DNA of 64,000 bases from Rutpela maculata (GCA_936432065.2 OW386286.2:113113519-113177518), one strand, 5' to 3'; shown: positions 22,526 through 33,505, counted from the first letter of the stretch. The notes: generated from the sequence alone by a model not told the origin. A program made the numbers and translations.

Positions 22526-23230
22526 TAAACCCCATGATTTATGCTCTCACCGTTGTATTATAATACCAACATTGTAACAGAACATCAAAGTTAGTAACTG
22601 TGTTGAAAATTATTATGCATTACTATGAATATAAATATGTACTTAAGAAAGACATTTGAAACTTACATTTTCAGTTAGAAGTCAACTAGCGTTCAACTTC
22701 TCATTACATTATAACAATGTCAGCATACCTAATACAAATTCATATAAAACGACAAAAGTAACCAAATTAAACTCAGACTCTCGTTTCAGAACTCCACAAA
22801 CGTGGAAACTGCTTCTTGAATAGCAAGTAGTAGAGGAGAAAAATTGCATTACAATTCTGAAAAATTCATTTCTTATGAATGAGAATTTAAGAAAGGAACA
22901 TTTTGATAGTGGCATCAGTATATTATACAAAAAATAAGTTATCTGTTATGACAAGCCAAAGATGCAGTTGTTATATACCAAGGTAAGGGGTAAAATATAA
23001 ATTACATACTAACTTAGTATAACACATAAGGTAACACAATAATTGTAATCAAACGCAGCATAAAAAGAAGGGAAAAAATATGAAAATCACGTGTATTTAA
23101 ATTCTGTTTCCACTAACTTTCAGTGCTATGGCCTTAGTTGATTCTGACATAATTTATTTATAATGTCTCATATTTTCCATATTAAAAAAAATCTTGGGAA
23201 TGCGTAACACTGAAAAAGAAAAAGTTAGTT
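22526..23230. other. Interval without recognisable genes
   Basis: AT-rich; the minus frame 22709-22930 has no motif. Nothing supported. Confidence 0.35.
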
Positions 23231-23500
23231 GGAAATTTTCTCAAAATGGGTTTTTTCCTGGGAGGGTTGAAACCCATTTTTGAATTTGCCGCCAATTCTA
23301 ACATACTTTTTAGTCTCAGTCCTCAAAATTTCGTTATTTCATCATTTGCCGTGGGTGTGAATTTTCTCCAAATACCTAATAGTGCTAATAAAGCTAATTC
23401 TAATGAATAGTAATTAAAAAATACTGAAAGAAATTGTGGTTAATTTGGTTAGAATTAGCGGCAAATTCAAAAGGAAAAAAACTATTTTTGGGAAAATTGC
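23231..23500. repeat. Inverted repeat, arms about 55-75 bp
   Basis: The left arm 23231-23304 (GGAAATTTTCTCAAAA ... GAATTTGCCGCCAATTCTAA) pairs with the right arm 23447-23500 (TTAGAATTAGCGGCAAATTC ... TTTGGGAAAATTGCC). The left arm contains a roughly 20-bp extra segment. Likely a decayed foldback element. Confidence 0.65.
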
Positions 23501-23589
23501 CATCTCTAGAAAAAGTATTTTGATAAAAAAAATCTAATAATAATTTGACAACTAACTGTTAGTTAGCTATGCTTTTAGAGGACAGAATA

Positions 23590-24203
23590 TTTACTAGTGA
23601 AATATTCTGTCGAAGTATATACGTTTCCTTAAATATATATGGAATAAAAACCACACTGCAACCAACAGCTATTATTCTCCGGACTAATGCCCCGCCGAGC
23701 GCTGAATTACTAATTACAAGCCTGGCCGCGTTAAATGCAATAACTATGTATTGCCACAAAACGTTAAAGTTTCGATTGCAAGAGACACCAGCCGAAAGAC
23801 TTATTCCTACTCAAAGGAGCTCTCGCACCAGCCATTCCACACCACTTGCAGTCTGCAGTTTCGAGCTATTGGCTCCCGTCAGTGCAAGGTAGGTCTGTAC
23901 CAAGAGTGAACAAGGGCCTCGTTCCAGCCATCTCAGACCTACCTTGCACTGACGAGAGCCAATAGCTCGAAACTGCAGTCTGCAAGTGGTGTAGAGTAGC
24001 TGGTGCGAGAGCTCCTTTGAGTAGGAATAAGTCTTTCGGCTGGTGTCTGTTGCAATCGAAACTTAGCATTTTGTGGCAAGACGTTATTGTACTTAACGCG
24101 GCCAGGCTTGTAATTCAGCGCTCGGCGGGGCAGTCTGGTTTTTAGTCCTTATATATTTAAGGAAACGTATACAGGAATTCGACAAAATATTTCACTAGTA
24201 AAA
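23590..24203. repeat. Long palindrome, arms about 270-308 bp, 36-bp spacer
   Basis: Left arm 23590-23897, right arm 23934-24203. The inner ends are CAGTGCAAGGTAGGTCTG and its complement CAGACCTACCTTGCACTG. The arms include CCCCGCCGAGCGC, AGGAGCTCTCGCACCAGC and GCAGTTTCGAGCTATTGGCT, and are markedly GC-richer than the surroundings. The left arm has about 28 extra bases near 23660. AACTAACTGTTAGTT-like strings flank both sides (23549-23565 and 24207-24222) and might be a target duplication or outermost arms. Confidence 0.8.
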
Positions 24204-24222
24204 AAAACTAACTATTAGTTTG

Positions 24223-25136
24223 TCCTTTAACAATTTGATGAACAAATCTTTCATTATATTATTGATAAATTAAAAATCTGAAGTACGCCATCTGATGTTC
24301 TCACGTATTGTTGACAAGAGAATAGCAATTGTTGTTTAAAGATTGTTTAGCAGTTTATTTAATTAATCATTTTCATAGTTAGAAATGGTTACGAATAAAT
24401 GAAAAAATTCAATTAAAACTAATTTTCGCAAAATCCAGCTATTTTTATTATAAAGAATATGTGAATTTAGCTACTTGTTATTAGTTTATTATTTTGATAT
24501 AATTTGACTTTGACCGATAAATACAAATTTTAACTTATTAAAATTTTTATTATTATAAAATTGATACCCTTCCTTACTAATGTTGCGCGTCGTCGCTGCT
24601 ATGCTACATCGGCAATGTGAAATTTTAGCCTGGCTTTGGCTGCCATCTTCACGTGGGTAAAACACGATGTGTTTTAATCTTACTTTTCTCACACTTTTTA
24701 GTTGTTTAAACAAAGATTATAATTGCAGATATAATACAAAATATAATAAATAAATTTAGCTACATAGTACCTGCCGTTTTTTTTATTTGATTATTTAAGT
24801 GAAATTCCCATTCGTAGAAGAAAATACTCTTCATAGCTATTTATGTAACAAAATTATATTTGAAGTAAAATGCAACACACGGACAATTTGATATTAATTT
24901 CAAGTTACAAAAATAACTTAATAAAACCTGTAATAGCGACAGGATATCTGCACGAAGTACGTTCTACCGCAGTAATTTTGAATAATTTCTCACTTGATAT
25001 GAATATTTGGTAGAAACCTGTCAGTTGCTCCTGTTTTTAAAGAATTTTATCGGGTGAGCTGCAAAGCTAATATATATATTAGAAACTATATTTGCTGCAG
25101 AAAATTGTCATATTTTTTAAAATTTAAAACCCAGTG
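24223..25136. other. Interval without recognisable genes
   Basis: Very AT-rich, with only short open frames. Nothing supported. Confidence 0.35.
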
Positions 25137-25446
25137 AGTGTTATAATCAAGGCTCGGGAGATTTGTCTCTGTGACGGTTAAAACCAGAGTTGGTTCTAGG
25201 TTAGCGCGGAAAGATTTCTATGTAAGAATGACACAGTATATCTTACCTTGCACTTTTTTTTAGCGAATTTCATAATATCGTAAAGTTTATGACCATATTA
25301 ACTTTGGATATTACAGAATTCTCTAAAAAAAGTACGAGGTAAGATATATGTGTCATACTTGCATACAAATCGTTCCGCGCTGACCTAGAGCCTACCCTGA
25401 TTTAACCGTCACGGAGACAAATCTCCCGAGCCTTGGTTATAACACT
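25137..25446. mobile_element. Foldback MITE, 310 bp, arms about 140 bp
   Basis: The outer ends AGTGTTATAA and TTATAACACT are perfect complements. The arms continue through CAAGGCTCGGGAGATTTGTC and GACAAATCTCCCGAGCCTTG to about 25275 and 25310, with roughly one mismatch in ten. Almost the whole element folds on itself. The superfamily is unknown. Confidence 0.8.
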
Positions 25447-26679
25447 AAATGCCATGCACCTGATATAACCTAACCCCTGACTTCAACTCACCCAACTTGT
25501 TTCGAGTCGTACTTCATATTATTCTTAAACATCTTTTGAGCGTTGGTTTATTCTCAATGATTAATTTCCTTACCTGAAAAAAAACAGAAGTTAGTTAATT
25601 GAAACTTAAAATTTAAATTCTTAACGGTAAATCAATTTGTTTTAACATCGATCTTCACAGTCTATTAACATACAGTTTCTTAAAACCATAAAATTATTTA
25701 AAAATGATTTCGCTTCAGCAGCTTTCCTGATTGAATGTTTAATATTTCAAACCTAAAATATGTTTTCACCGGAAATGTTAGTTTCGCTTTATTTGTATTA
25801 TGTTGATAAAGTAAGATATTTTGTGATTAAACTAATTTCGTATGCTAAATGGAAACGTATCTTATTAAGTGAATTTGCTACTAATATTTTATTCTACGGA
25901 AGTACCAAGTAACCTTTTTGTTAATGCGAACTGTAAATAAAACGACGTGTTAGGAGCTCCCTGCGTGGGGTGAGCGAGATGACAAATAGTGTAGGGTGAG
26001 TTTGGTGAGATTCTGTATTTGAAGTAAAACCACAGCTAAACGATCGTTTCTACAGAAGAATTTTACCTGATATGCAAACTAATATACATCACTTCAAGGT
26101 AATACTTCACTACTCATTAAACTTTGACTGTTATTTTTTGCTTCAAAAACGTAATAAATTAGAAGCAAATTTAATATTGACACATACTAGAGTGGAGTTA
26201 AAAAAGACACTTTTTTACTTTTTTTGAAAATCCGAAATGCTTGGGGTTGTAAAAGTTGCTACACCAGATAGGCAATACCAGGATAAAATATTATTAAAAT
26301 CTAATATTATTTTGAGGTGCCGCGAAGATCTTAAAGTTTTGGAAAAACCCGCTTGCAAATAATCTTCATATCTTTTTATTTTTTGTGTAAAAATTTAGGG
26401 TGTAAAAAGCCATTCAAATACTTTTGTCAATCTCTAAAAAAAACTCTGTTCTATATTAAAAAGCTATGAGTTGCCGCAAGGCTACTAAATATTAAAATTT
26501 TTAGCATTTTAAGCCTTTAATGTAATTAATTGATTAATTAATTTTTTTTCAAGTTAATTTTGAATATATCTACTCTAATAAATTCCAAGTATAATTAAAT
26601 TTGAAAAACCATCAGTTTTTCAACGTTCAAAAATGGCGTCATTCATGCAAATTTAAAAAAATGTAGTTTGCGGTAGCTT
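25447..26679. other. Interval without recognisable genes
   Basis: AT-rich. The part 26188-26500 has the texture of an old transposon but no diagnosable ends. No coding evidence. Confidence 0.35.
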
Positions 26680-27363
26680 AAAACCGCTGCCCAAGGAATC
26701 ACTACTTCCACATCCAGATTTTCTGTCCAAGTCACTCACAACGAAAACATTTTGTATATGGAAATAATTGTTTATGGAACTTTAATAATATAATATTTGA
26801 AATCCTCTACCCCAAAAACCCATAAAACGATACCCCACATCGGTAGTGGGGTGGGGGGTGGTGATAGGGCGGTGGTAGTGGGGGTGGATGAAGTAAAAAA
26901 ATATTTTAAGGTTTTTGATCCTTGTACACATACTAAATCACAATTTTTTTTCATCCCTTTTAATAATGGGTGTGGCAATGGGGTGGCTAATGTCAAAAAT
27001 TTTTTGGAAACCTTAGCCTCTCTTGTATATACTAAATACCAATTTTATGGACTCTTACCTGCTTGATTTACCTATTTACCCCAAATTTACCCTAATTTAC
27101 CCTTCGACGGAACAAGACGAAAATACAATCCAGTTCTAGATCTCATTAAAGTACATATGCGTACCAAATTTCAAGTCAATATCTTAAATGGTTCCAGAGT
27201 AAACGTGCGCACAAAAAAAAATTACAGACAGACCGACAGACAGAATTTTTTTTTTCGCTCAAACTTAGAATCTCGACGTTTCATGACATTCTAAACCTAT
27301 TTAAACAATAAAAATGTTTAAAAATTTCTTTGTCGTTACTATACTTCCTCTGGATGTGGAAGT
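26680..27363 (+). mobile_element. MITE-A copy 5 (full length)
   Basis: 684 bp. It starts AAACCGCTGCCCAAGGAATC, carries the inverted motif CTTCCACATCCAG at 26705-26717, and ends with CTGGATGTGGAAG at 27350-27362. It lies only 50 bp from the 5' LTR of the gypsy element. The terminal hairpin has one mismatch (CTTCCTC). Confidence 0.85.
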
Positions 27364-27613
27364 AATAAAGGGAAACATTTCTAACTATACAGGTTGTCCC
27401 AGCTTAACAATATTGTAATATGTTGCACCCCTTAAAATTTAAGGTTATGTTACTAAAAAGTAGGCAGACTTCAACAGATCGAATGTCTGAATGAATGTAG
27501 TGTATTTGCACCTACTCGAAAAAGAACCTACCAGAAGATTCCAAAGTGACATCTGGAATTCTCTAGAGAATGGTGGCGTCATCACAGAACAATCGAGATC
27601 TGTCATTTTTAGG

Positions 27614-27620
27614 TATAAAA
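27614..27620 (+). promoter_or_regulatory. TATA box in the 5' LTR
   Basis: TATAAAA, placed 166 bp upstream of the AATAAA. Transcription probably starts around 27640-27650 near CTCAGCGAGTAGTTC, which would make the region before it U3 (inference). The 3' LTR has the same box at 33717-33723. Confidence 0.75.
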
Positions 27621-27777
27621 GACCAACCGCATTCTCAGCGAGTAGTTCAAAAGTTGAGAAAGTATAGAAAGTGAGGTTAAGAGTTCAAGGATAAACAAAG
27701 TAATAAACATTGTGATTTTTAGTCAGTAAAGTGTATTTAAATTAATAATAGTATTGTGAAGTATCCAGTAAACATTT

Positions 27778-27783
27778 AATAAA
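27778..27783 (+). promoter_or_regulatory. Polyadenylation signal in the 5' LTR
   Basis: AATAAA followed by the GT-rich string GTGTGTT. The functional copy for the element's RNA is the identical one in the 3' LTR at 33881-33886. Confidence 0.7.
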
Positions 27784-27871
27784 GTGTGTTAGTGGACATC
27801 TCTTGTTATAATTTTTGGAACCCACGGAATTTGCGAGGGTGGTTTCCTAAGGGTGGAAACACGTTACAAAT

Positions 27872-27882
27872 TGGTGTCAGAA
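27872..27882 (+). promoter_or_regulatory. Primer binding site (tRNA-Leu type)
   Basis: TGGTGTCAGAA lies 3 nt downstream of the 5' LTR. It is complementary to a tRNA 3' end of the form TTCTGACA-CCA, which is found in insect leucine tRNAs. It primes minus-strand DNA synthesis. Pairing weakens after 11 nt. Confidence 0.75.
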
Positions 27883-28297
27883 AGCGGAATTTTATGACAA
27901 GAGGGACTCTGAAGTTGTGCAGGAGTGTTCGAGAAGTATTCTCGAGGTTTAGTGCTAACACAGTGGACTAATTTACTGGACATTGTTCGAGGGTTATTTT
28001 CGGACAGGAAAATAGTGTTAAGTGCATTTTTGAGACATTGTAGAACATTTTATTAGGACATTAGTGTGATCCTTTGAACTGAGAAGTGATAGAGACACTG
28101 AAAAAGACTCATTTAGTGCGTGAAAATTTCTAGAACTTTTCTATTTGGACATTAGTGGAGATTATTAAATTCTCTGAACTGGATAGTGACAAAAGACTCT
28201 GGATAAGACTTTTTCGTGCTATTTCGAGATTTGTCTGGAAAGTTCCATTACCGATATTGACGTGACAGTTAAATTTATTTTATTTTAATTTCATCGT
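27883..28297 (+). other. Untranslated leader of the gypsy element
   Basis: 415 bp between the primer binding site and the Gag-Pol ATG, AT-rich and without a long frame. It probably carries the packaging signal, but I see no specific motif. The leader and Gag start are not interrupted. Confidence 0.6.
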
Positions 28298-31200
28298 ATG
28301 CCCGTAACAACAAGAAGTATGGCATCCGATAAACAAATACAGGACTTGTTCGAACAATTCAAAAAAATGATGGCGCAGCAACGGCAGGAAGACAAAGAAG
28401 AACAGGAGAGAAAACGTCAAGAGGAGGAAAAACGACATCAGGAAGAAAAAGAACAGGAAGAAAGAAGACGTCAAGAGGAGGAAAAACGACGTCAGGAAGA
28501 AAAAGAACAGCAAGAAAGACGACGTCAAGAAGAGAAAGAGGAACAAGAAAGACGACGCCAAGAAGAAACAACCGAACTGCGAAAAATTATAGAAGACCAA
28601 GAAAAGCGACGTCAGAAAGAAAAAGAGGATGAAGAAACAAGACGTCAGAAAGAAAAAGAGGATGAAGAAACAAGACGTCAGAAAGAAAAAGAGGATGAAG
28701 AAAGAAGACGTCAGAAAGAAAAAGAGGATGAAGAAAGAAGACGTCAAGAAGAGAAAGACGATTTGAGACAAATTATGGAAGACCTGAAGATACGACAGCA
28801 AGAGGAGAAAGAAGAACAAGAAAGACGACATCAAGAGGAAAAACAGGAGCAAGAAAGACGCCAGGAAGAATTAAGGAAAATTCTAAATGAACAAATCAAA
28901 ATACAACAGGACGCTATAATTTCTGCCAATGAAGTACTAAAATGTGAAGTCAAAGAAGAGATAAACAAGGTCGAAGGTAAAGTAGGAGTAGTCGAGACAG
29001 AAGTCAGTCAAGTAAAAGGAGAAGTAACCGAAGTTAAAGAGAAAGTAAACAAGTTCGAAGAAGAAGTCAAAGGAGAAATAGACCGGCTTAAACGACAGTT
29101 GAGAGATAGAGGAAGCCAACAGGTGGTATCATCGGGTCAGCGACTAAAACCTCCTTCTTTTGACGGCCAAAGTTCCTGGACGACGTACAAGAGGCAGTTT
29201 GAGGCAGCATCATGTGCGAACAACTGGGATAACGAGGAAAAGGCCATGGCATTAGTTCTGGCATTAAGGGGCCAGGCCCCAGAGTTGCTTCAGACTATCC
29301 CAGTGGATAAACAAAGGGACTTCAAAGTCTTGGAAGCTGCATTGGACTTGAGATATGGCGACCAACATCTCGCCCAAGTATACCAAGCCCAGCTAAAATC
29401 ACGAACACAAAAGGCTGGAGAGAGTTTACAGGAATTCGAAGCTGCGATAGAGAGACTGGCACACCTGGCATATCCGAGTGCACCTAGAGAATTTCAGGAA
29501 CAATTAGCCGTAGGGGCCTTTTTAGATGGCATAAGGGACGAAGAGGTCAGGCGAGTTCTGAGGCTGACAAGACACCAAAGTAGTAGCGAAGCTTTGGTGC
29601 GTGCACTTGAAGTAGAAGCCGCCTACAGAGATACTCCAAGGTCGAGAGTGCGAGCTGTGACTCTCGAAGAATCGCAACCAGAAATGAACCAGAACCCTAT
29701 GTTGACGGAGATGCAGAAAATGTTTACCAAATTATTGAACAAAGTGGATGATCTTAGGGAGCAGAGAAAACAACAAAATAAAGGAAAGCCGAGTGGAGGT
29801 ATTAAATGTTACAACTGCGGCAAGGTAGGACACATGAAGCGAGACTGTCGACAGCAGAATTCGGAGAGTCGAGTAAATGCTGTGAATCTTGAAGAGACGC
29901 AGGAAAACAGTACCAAGGGGGTTGTCCTGGCTAGGGAATGCGGTGCCCCCAGAGAAATAAAGATTTCCCAGCTTCAAAGAATTCCAAGCAGTCTGTTGTT
30001 GCAAGGATATGTGAATGGAAGAAAATGCGTGTTTACTATTGACACCGGTGCTACGTCATCAATAGTGCGGCCAGGGTTTATATCAGGCTTGCAGATTGAC
30101 AAGAGGCAAAATGGAGTAATCATTCGGACAGCCACGGGGGACAGGGCTGCGGTCCATGGAGAAGTCGACTTGGAACTGCAGGTTGGACGGTTGAGGTTCA
30201 ATTACAAGGTCATTGTGGCTGACATTATGGATGATTTCATTTTGGGTCTGGACATCATGGGAGAGCAGGGATTTATTGTTGATGTAGGGGAGCGAGTCTT
30301 AAAAATTGGAAATGAGGAATTTATTCTGGCAACCGCAGACGACCAATTCCATAAAGCGAGATTGTTAACAACACAGACGATCAAGATTCCTGCTCATTCA
30401 GAACAAATGATCGATGCTGCTGTAGAAGGAAATCCTGGAGGGTACCGTGTTGGCCTAGTTGAAGATGACGAATCGATTAAGTCCCTACCCAATATTATTG
30501 TGGCGAGAACTTTAACCCGGACTCAAGACAAAATCCCAATTAGAGTTGTTAATTTAAATTCCCACTCGGTGACAATTAAGGAAGGCAAACCGATTGGCTC
30601 CTATGAACCGGTCACATGGGTAGCGAGGTGCGAGGAACAAACAGAGGGAAGTTCGTCTACGAAAATAGACCAGGAAGTTTTGACCTTGCTGAGTACCCAG
30701 TTGGAGCATTTATCTGAGGATGAACGAAGGGAGGCAATCAAGTTCCTGGAAAAGGAAAGTTCAGTATTTGCCAAGAATACAGAGGCCCTTACAAAAACAG
30801 ACATAGTCCAGCATCGGATAAATACTGGCGACTCACCAGCTATTCGACAACCACCTAGGAGGCTTCCATTAGCGAAACAAGAGGATGCCTCGGCAATGAT
30901 AAACAAGATGCTGCAAGATGGAGTCATTGAGGAGTCAACGAGTCCCTGGTCATCGCCAGTAGTTTTGGTTGCCAAGAAGGACGGAACATTAAGATTTTGT
31001 GTCGATTATCGAAAATTAAATGATGTCACGAAGAAAGACAGTTACCCATTACCACGAATTGACGACACGTTAAGCACGTTGGCAGGCTCACGATGGTTTT
31101 CTACGTTAGACCTTAGGAGTGGATACTGGCAAGTGGGGCTTCATCCTGATGATAAAGAAAAGACAGCGTTTTCAGCAGGCAGTGGTCTTTATCAATTTAC

Positions 31201-33505
31201 CGTGATGCCTTTTGGACTTTGCAATGCGCCAGCTACCTTTGAAAGACTGATGGAGTTCGTGCTGCGAGGGCTAACCTGGAGGACGTGCCTGGTTTACCTT
31301 GACGACGTGCTTGTTATGGGACAGGACTTTACAGAACATTTGAAAAATCTTCAAGAAGTATTTGGGCGAGTCAGGAATGCCCATCTGAAGTTGAACCCGA
31401 AGAAGTGCCTGCTATTCCAGAAAGAAGTCAAATTTCTTGGTCACGTGGTGTCTTCGGATGGAATACAAACAGACCCCGACAAAATTTCTGCTGTACGAGA
31501 TTGGCCAAGACCATCTAACGTTCATGAAGTACGGAGCTTCCTTGGCCTCTGCACTTATTATAGGCGCTTTGTGGAAGGGTTTGCAGAAATTGCGAAGCCA
31601 CTACACCGGCTGACAGAAGAGAAAGTGCAGTACCAATGGACACCGGAATGTGAAACGGCATGGAGAAAATTGAAGGCAGCTCTATGCACTGGTCCTGTGC
31701 TAGCGTACCCACAACGGGAAGGACTTTTTATTTTAGACACGGATGCCAGCAATTCTTCGGTCGGTTGTGTACTGTCCCAAATCCAGAATGGGCAGGAAAG
31801 AGTGATCGAATATTTCAGCAAGGTGCTGTCCAAACCGGAAAGAAATTATTGTGTAACCCGGAAAGAGTTACTGGCCATCGTTAAATCAGTGGACCATTTT
31901 CATAAATATCTTTATGGAAGACATTTTAAGATTCGCACCGACCATGCTGCATTAAAATGGCTGTTGCAGTTGAAAACCTCTGAAGGTCAACTGGCTCGTT
32001 GGATAGAACGGCTGCAACAGTATGATTTCAAAATCGAACATCGACCTGGAAGATCTCATAAGAACGCAGACGCTTTATCTAGAAGACCATGCAAGGAAGA
32101 TTGCAAGCACTGCCACCACGTTGAGAAATTTCAGGGTACGGTGGCCGTCAACACTATTAAAATAGAGGTTCCGGATGATTGGACAACTGAAGCCCTTAGA
32201 CAAGAACAACTGAATGACACAGAGATTGGGGTTATATTGAGAGCAAAAGAGAAAGGAATTCGACCAGCGTGGAAGGATGTTTCGGACAAGGCAGTTGGAT
32301 TGAAGGCTTTGTGGGCCCAAAGGAATTCACTCAAAGTTATGAACGGGCTGCTAAAGAGAGCTTGGGAAAGCCCGGATGGCAAGGAAGTTGTTATGCGTCT
32401 AGTGATTCCCAGGTGTCGAGTACCGAAAGTACTTCAGGAAGTGCATAATGGAGCATCCGGTGGACACTTCGGCGTTAATAAGACCCTGAATAAAGTACGA
32501 GAACGATTTTATTGGGTAAATAGTCGTCAGGATGTGGAAGCTTGGTGTCGCAATTGCAAAATTTGTGCAGCAAGTAAGGGACCGCAGACTAGAAGTAGGG
32601 GTGCAATGAAACAATATAACGTCGGAGCTCCTTTCGAGAGGATTGCGATCGATATAGCCGGCCCATTCCCAGTAACCAAGGACGGTAACAAGTATATACT
32701 GGTTGCCATGGACTATTTTAGTAAGTGGCCAGAGGCCTATGCAATTCCAAACCAAGAAGCAGTCACTGTCGCCAAAGTCTTGGTAGATAATTTGATATGT
32801 CGGTTTGGTGTACCCCTGGAGCTGCACTCAGATCAAGGGAGGAACTTTGAGTCAGGTGTGTTTCAGCAAATCTGCAAGTTATTGGGGATACACAAAACAC
32901 GGACAACAGCCCTTCACCCGCAATCAGATGGAATGGTGGAACGACATAACAAGACCATGAAAGAACATCTCTCTAAAGTGGTTCATAAGAATCAACGTGA
33001 TTGGGATCTCCACATACCGTTCTTCCTCATGGCATACAGAGCTGCTATCCACGAGTCTACGAAACAAACACCAGCCCGTGTAGTATTTGGACATGAGATC
33101 AGACTGCCATGTGATTTGATTTTCGGAACACCAGGCGGAGAACAGCTTCCTGTGAACAGCTATGTGGATGAAATGAGTGAACGGCTAAGAAATGTTCATG
33201 AGCTGGTTAGAGACCAAATCACCATAGCCAGTGACCGAATGAAGGCTCGATACGACCGTAAGGGTAGTTCAGAAGGGTTCAAGGCAGGAGATCTGGTTTG
33301 GCTGTATAACCCACAGCGAAAGAAAGGGAAGTCACCGAAATTTCAACCTCCTTGGGATGGACCGTATACTGTTATTACCCGAATTAATGATGTCGTCTAT
33401 CGTATTCAACGAAACAAAAAGTCCAAGATGAAGATCGTACACTCGGATAGACTGGCGAAGTATGTGAAAGAGGCTGAATTGCCTGACCGGGACGTTCAGG
33501 CTTAA
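28298..33505 (+). CDS. Gag-Pol polyprotein of a Ty3/gypsy element
   Basis: One 1735-residue frame with no stops. It opens MPVTTRSMASDK; a second Met at residue 9 is an alternative start. Residues about 30-195 are an extreme Arg/Gln/Glu/Lys coiled coil, and 200-265 a second coiled coil. Residues about 285-455 are the capsid-like Gag region. A CCHC zinc knuckle spans Cys504 to Cys517. The aspartic protease has DTG at 582-584. The reverse transcriptase has YLDD at 1000-1003. RNase H has the DTDAS stretch at 1147-1151. Integrase has the His/Cys zinc site (His1383, His1390, Cys1417, Cys1420) and the D,D35E triad Asp1452, Asp1512, Glu1548. A GPY motif sits at 1688-1690. Gag and Pol share one frame, so there is no visible frameshift or stop to set their ratio; processing by the protease is expected. 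All key catalytic residues are present, so this copy may be active. Confidence 0.97.
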   Translation: MPVTTRSMASDKQIQDLFEQFKKMMAQQRQEDKEEQERKRQEEEKRHQEEKEQEERRRQEEEKRRQEEKEQQERRRQEEKEEQERRRQEETTELRKIIEDQEKRRQKEKEDEETRRQKEKEDEETRRQKEKEDEERRRQKEKEDEERRRQEEKDDLRQIMEDLKIRQQEEKEEQERRHQEEKQEQERRQEELRKILNEQIKIQQDAIISANEVLKCEVKEEINKVEGKVGVVETEVSQVKGEVTEVKEKVNKFEEEVKGEIDRLKRQLRDRGSQQVVSSGQRLKPPSFDGQSSWTTYKRQFEAASCANNWDNEEKAMALVLALRGQAPELLQTIPVDKQRDFKVLEAALDLRYGDQHLAQVYQAQLKSRTQKAGESLQEFEAAIERLAHLAYPSAPREFQEQLAVGAFLDGIRDEEVRRVLRLTRHQSSSEALVRALEVEAAYRDTPRSRVRAVTLEESQPEMNQNPMLTEMQKMFTKLLNKVDDLREQRKQQNKGKPSGGIKCYNCGKVGHMKRDCRQQNSESRVNAVNLEETQENSTKGVVLARECGAPREIKISQLQRIPSSLLLQGYVNGRKCVFTIDTGATSSIVRPGFISGLQIDKRQNGVIIRTATGDRAAVHGEVDLELQVGRLRFNYKVIVADIMDDFILGLDIMGEQGFIVDVGERVLKIGNEEFILATADDQFHKARLLTTQTIKIPAHSEQMIDAAVEGNPGGYRVGLVEDDESIKSLPNIIVARTLTRTQDKIPIRVVNLNSHSVTIKEGKPIGSYEPVTWVARCEEQTEGSSSTKIDQEVLTLLSTQLEHLSEDERREAIKFLEKESSVFAKNTEALTKTDIVQHRINTGDSPAIRQPPRRLPLAKQEDASAMINKMLQDGVIEESTSPWSSPVVLVAKKDGTLRFCVDYRKLNDVTKKDSYPLPRIDDTLSTLAGSRWFSTLDLRSGYWQVGLHPDDKEKTAFSAGSGLYQFTVMPFGLCNAPATFERLMEFVLRGLTWRTCLVYLDDVLVMGQDFTEHLKNLQEVFGRVRNAHLKLNPKKCLLFQKEVKFLGHVVSSDGIQTDPDKISAVRDWPRPSNVHEVRSFLGLCTYYRRFVEGFAEIAKPLHRLTEEKVQYQWTPECETAWRKLKAALCTGPVLAYPQREGLFILDTDASNSSVGCVLSQIQNGQERVIEYFSKVLSKPERNYCVTRKELLAIVKSVDHFHKYLYGRHFKIRTDHAALKWLLQLKTSEGQLARWIERLQQYDFKIEHRPGRSHKNADALSRRPCKEDCKHCHHVEKFQGTVAVNTIKIEVPDDWTTEALRQEQLNDTEIGVILRAKEKGIRPAWKDVSDKAVGLKALWAQRNSLKVMNGLLKRAWESPDGKEVVMRLVIPRCRVPKVLQEVHNGASGGHFGVNKTLNKVRERFYWVNSRQDVEAWCRNCKICAASKGPQTRSRGAMKQYNVGAPFERIAIDIAGPFPVTKDGNKYILVAMDYFSKWPEAYAIPNQEAVTVAKVLVDNLICRFGVPLELHSDQGRNFESGVFQQICKLLGIHKTRTTALHPQSDGMVERHNKTMKEHLSKVVHKNQRDWDLHIPFFLMAYRAAIHESTKQTPARVVFGHEIRLPCDLIFGTPGGEQLPVNSYVDEMSERLRNVHELVRDQITIASDRMKARYDRKGSSEGFKAGDLVWLYNPQRKKGKSPKFQPPWDGPYTVITRINDVVYRIQRNKKSKMKIVHSDRLAKYVKEAELPDRDVQA
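28605..28740 (+). repeat. 33-bp tandem repeat inside gag
   Basis: Four successive copies of an 11-codon unit, read as RRQKEKEDEET or ...EER, within the coiled-coil N-terminus. The neighbouring sequence is made of looser variants of the same unit. Copy number changes in steps of 33 bp would keep the frame, so the coiled-coil length can vary without harming Pol. Confidence 0.85.

Larger units (their letters stand above)
27414..27868 (+). repeat. 5' LTR of the gypsy element
   Basis: 455 bp, starting TGTAATATGTTGCACCCC and ending GGAAACACGTTACA. It carries a promoter (TATAAAA) and a polyadenylation signal, as needed for transcription from the 5' copy and RNA end formation in the 3' copy. Confidence 0.97.

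Noticed and set aside
26772..27066. Overlapping frames on both strands inside MITE-A copy 5 (similar ones at 11888-12070, 53462-53677 and 56815-57117)
   Set aside because: They come from the conserved repeat sequence, start and stop at different places in each copy, and show no protein conservation.
28280..28852. 190-codon minus-strand frame rich in Phe and Leu
   Set aside because: It is the mirror of the Arg/Glu/Lys-rich coiled-coil repeat of gag; the purine-rich sense strand leaves few stops in antisense.
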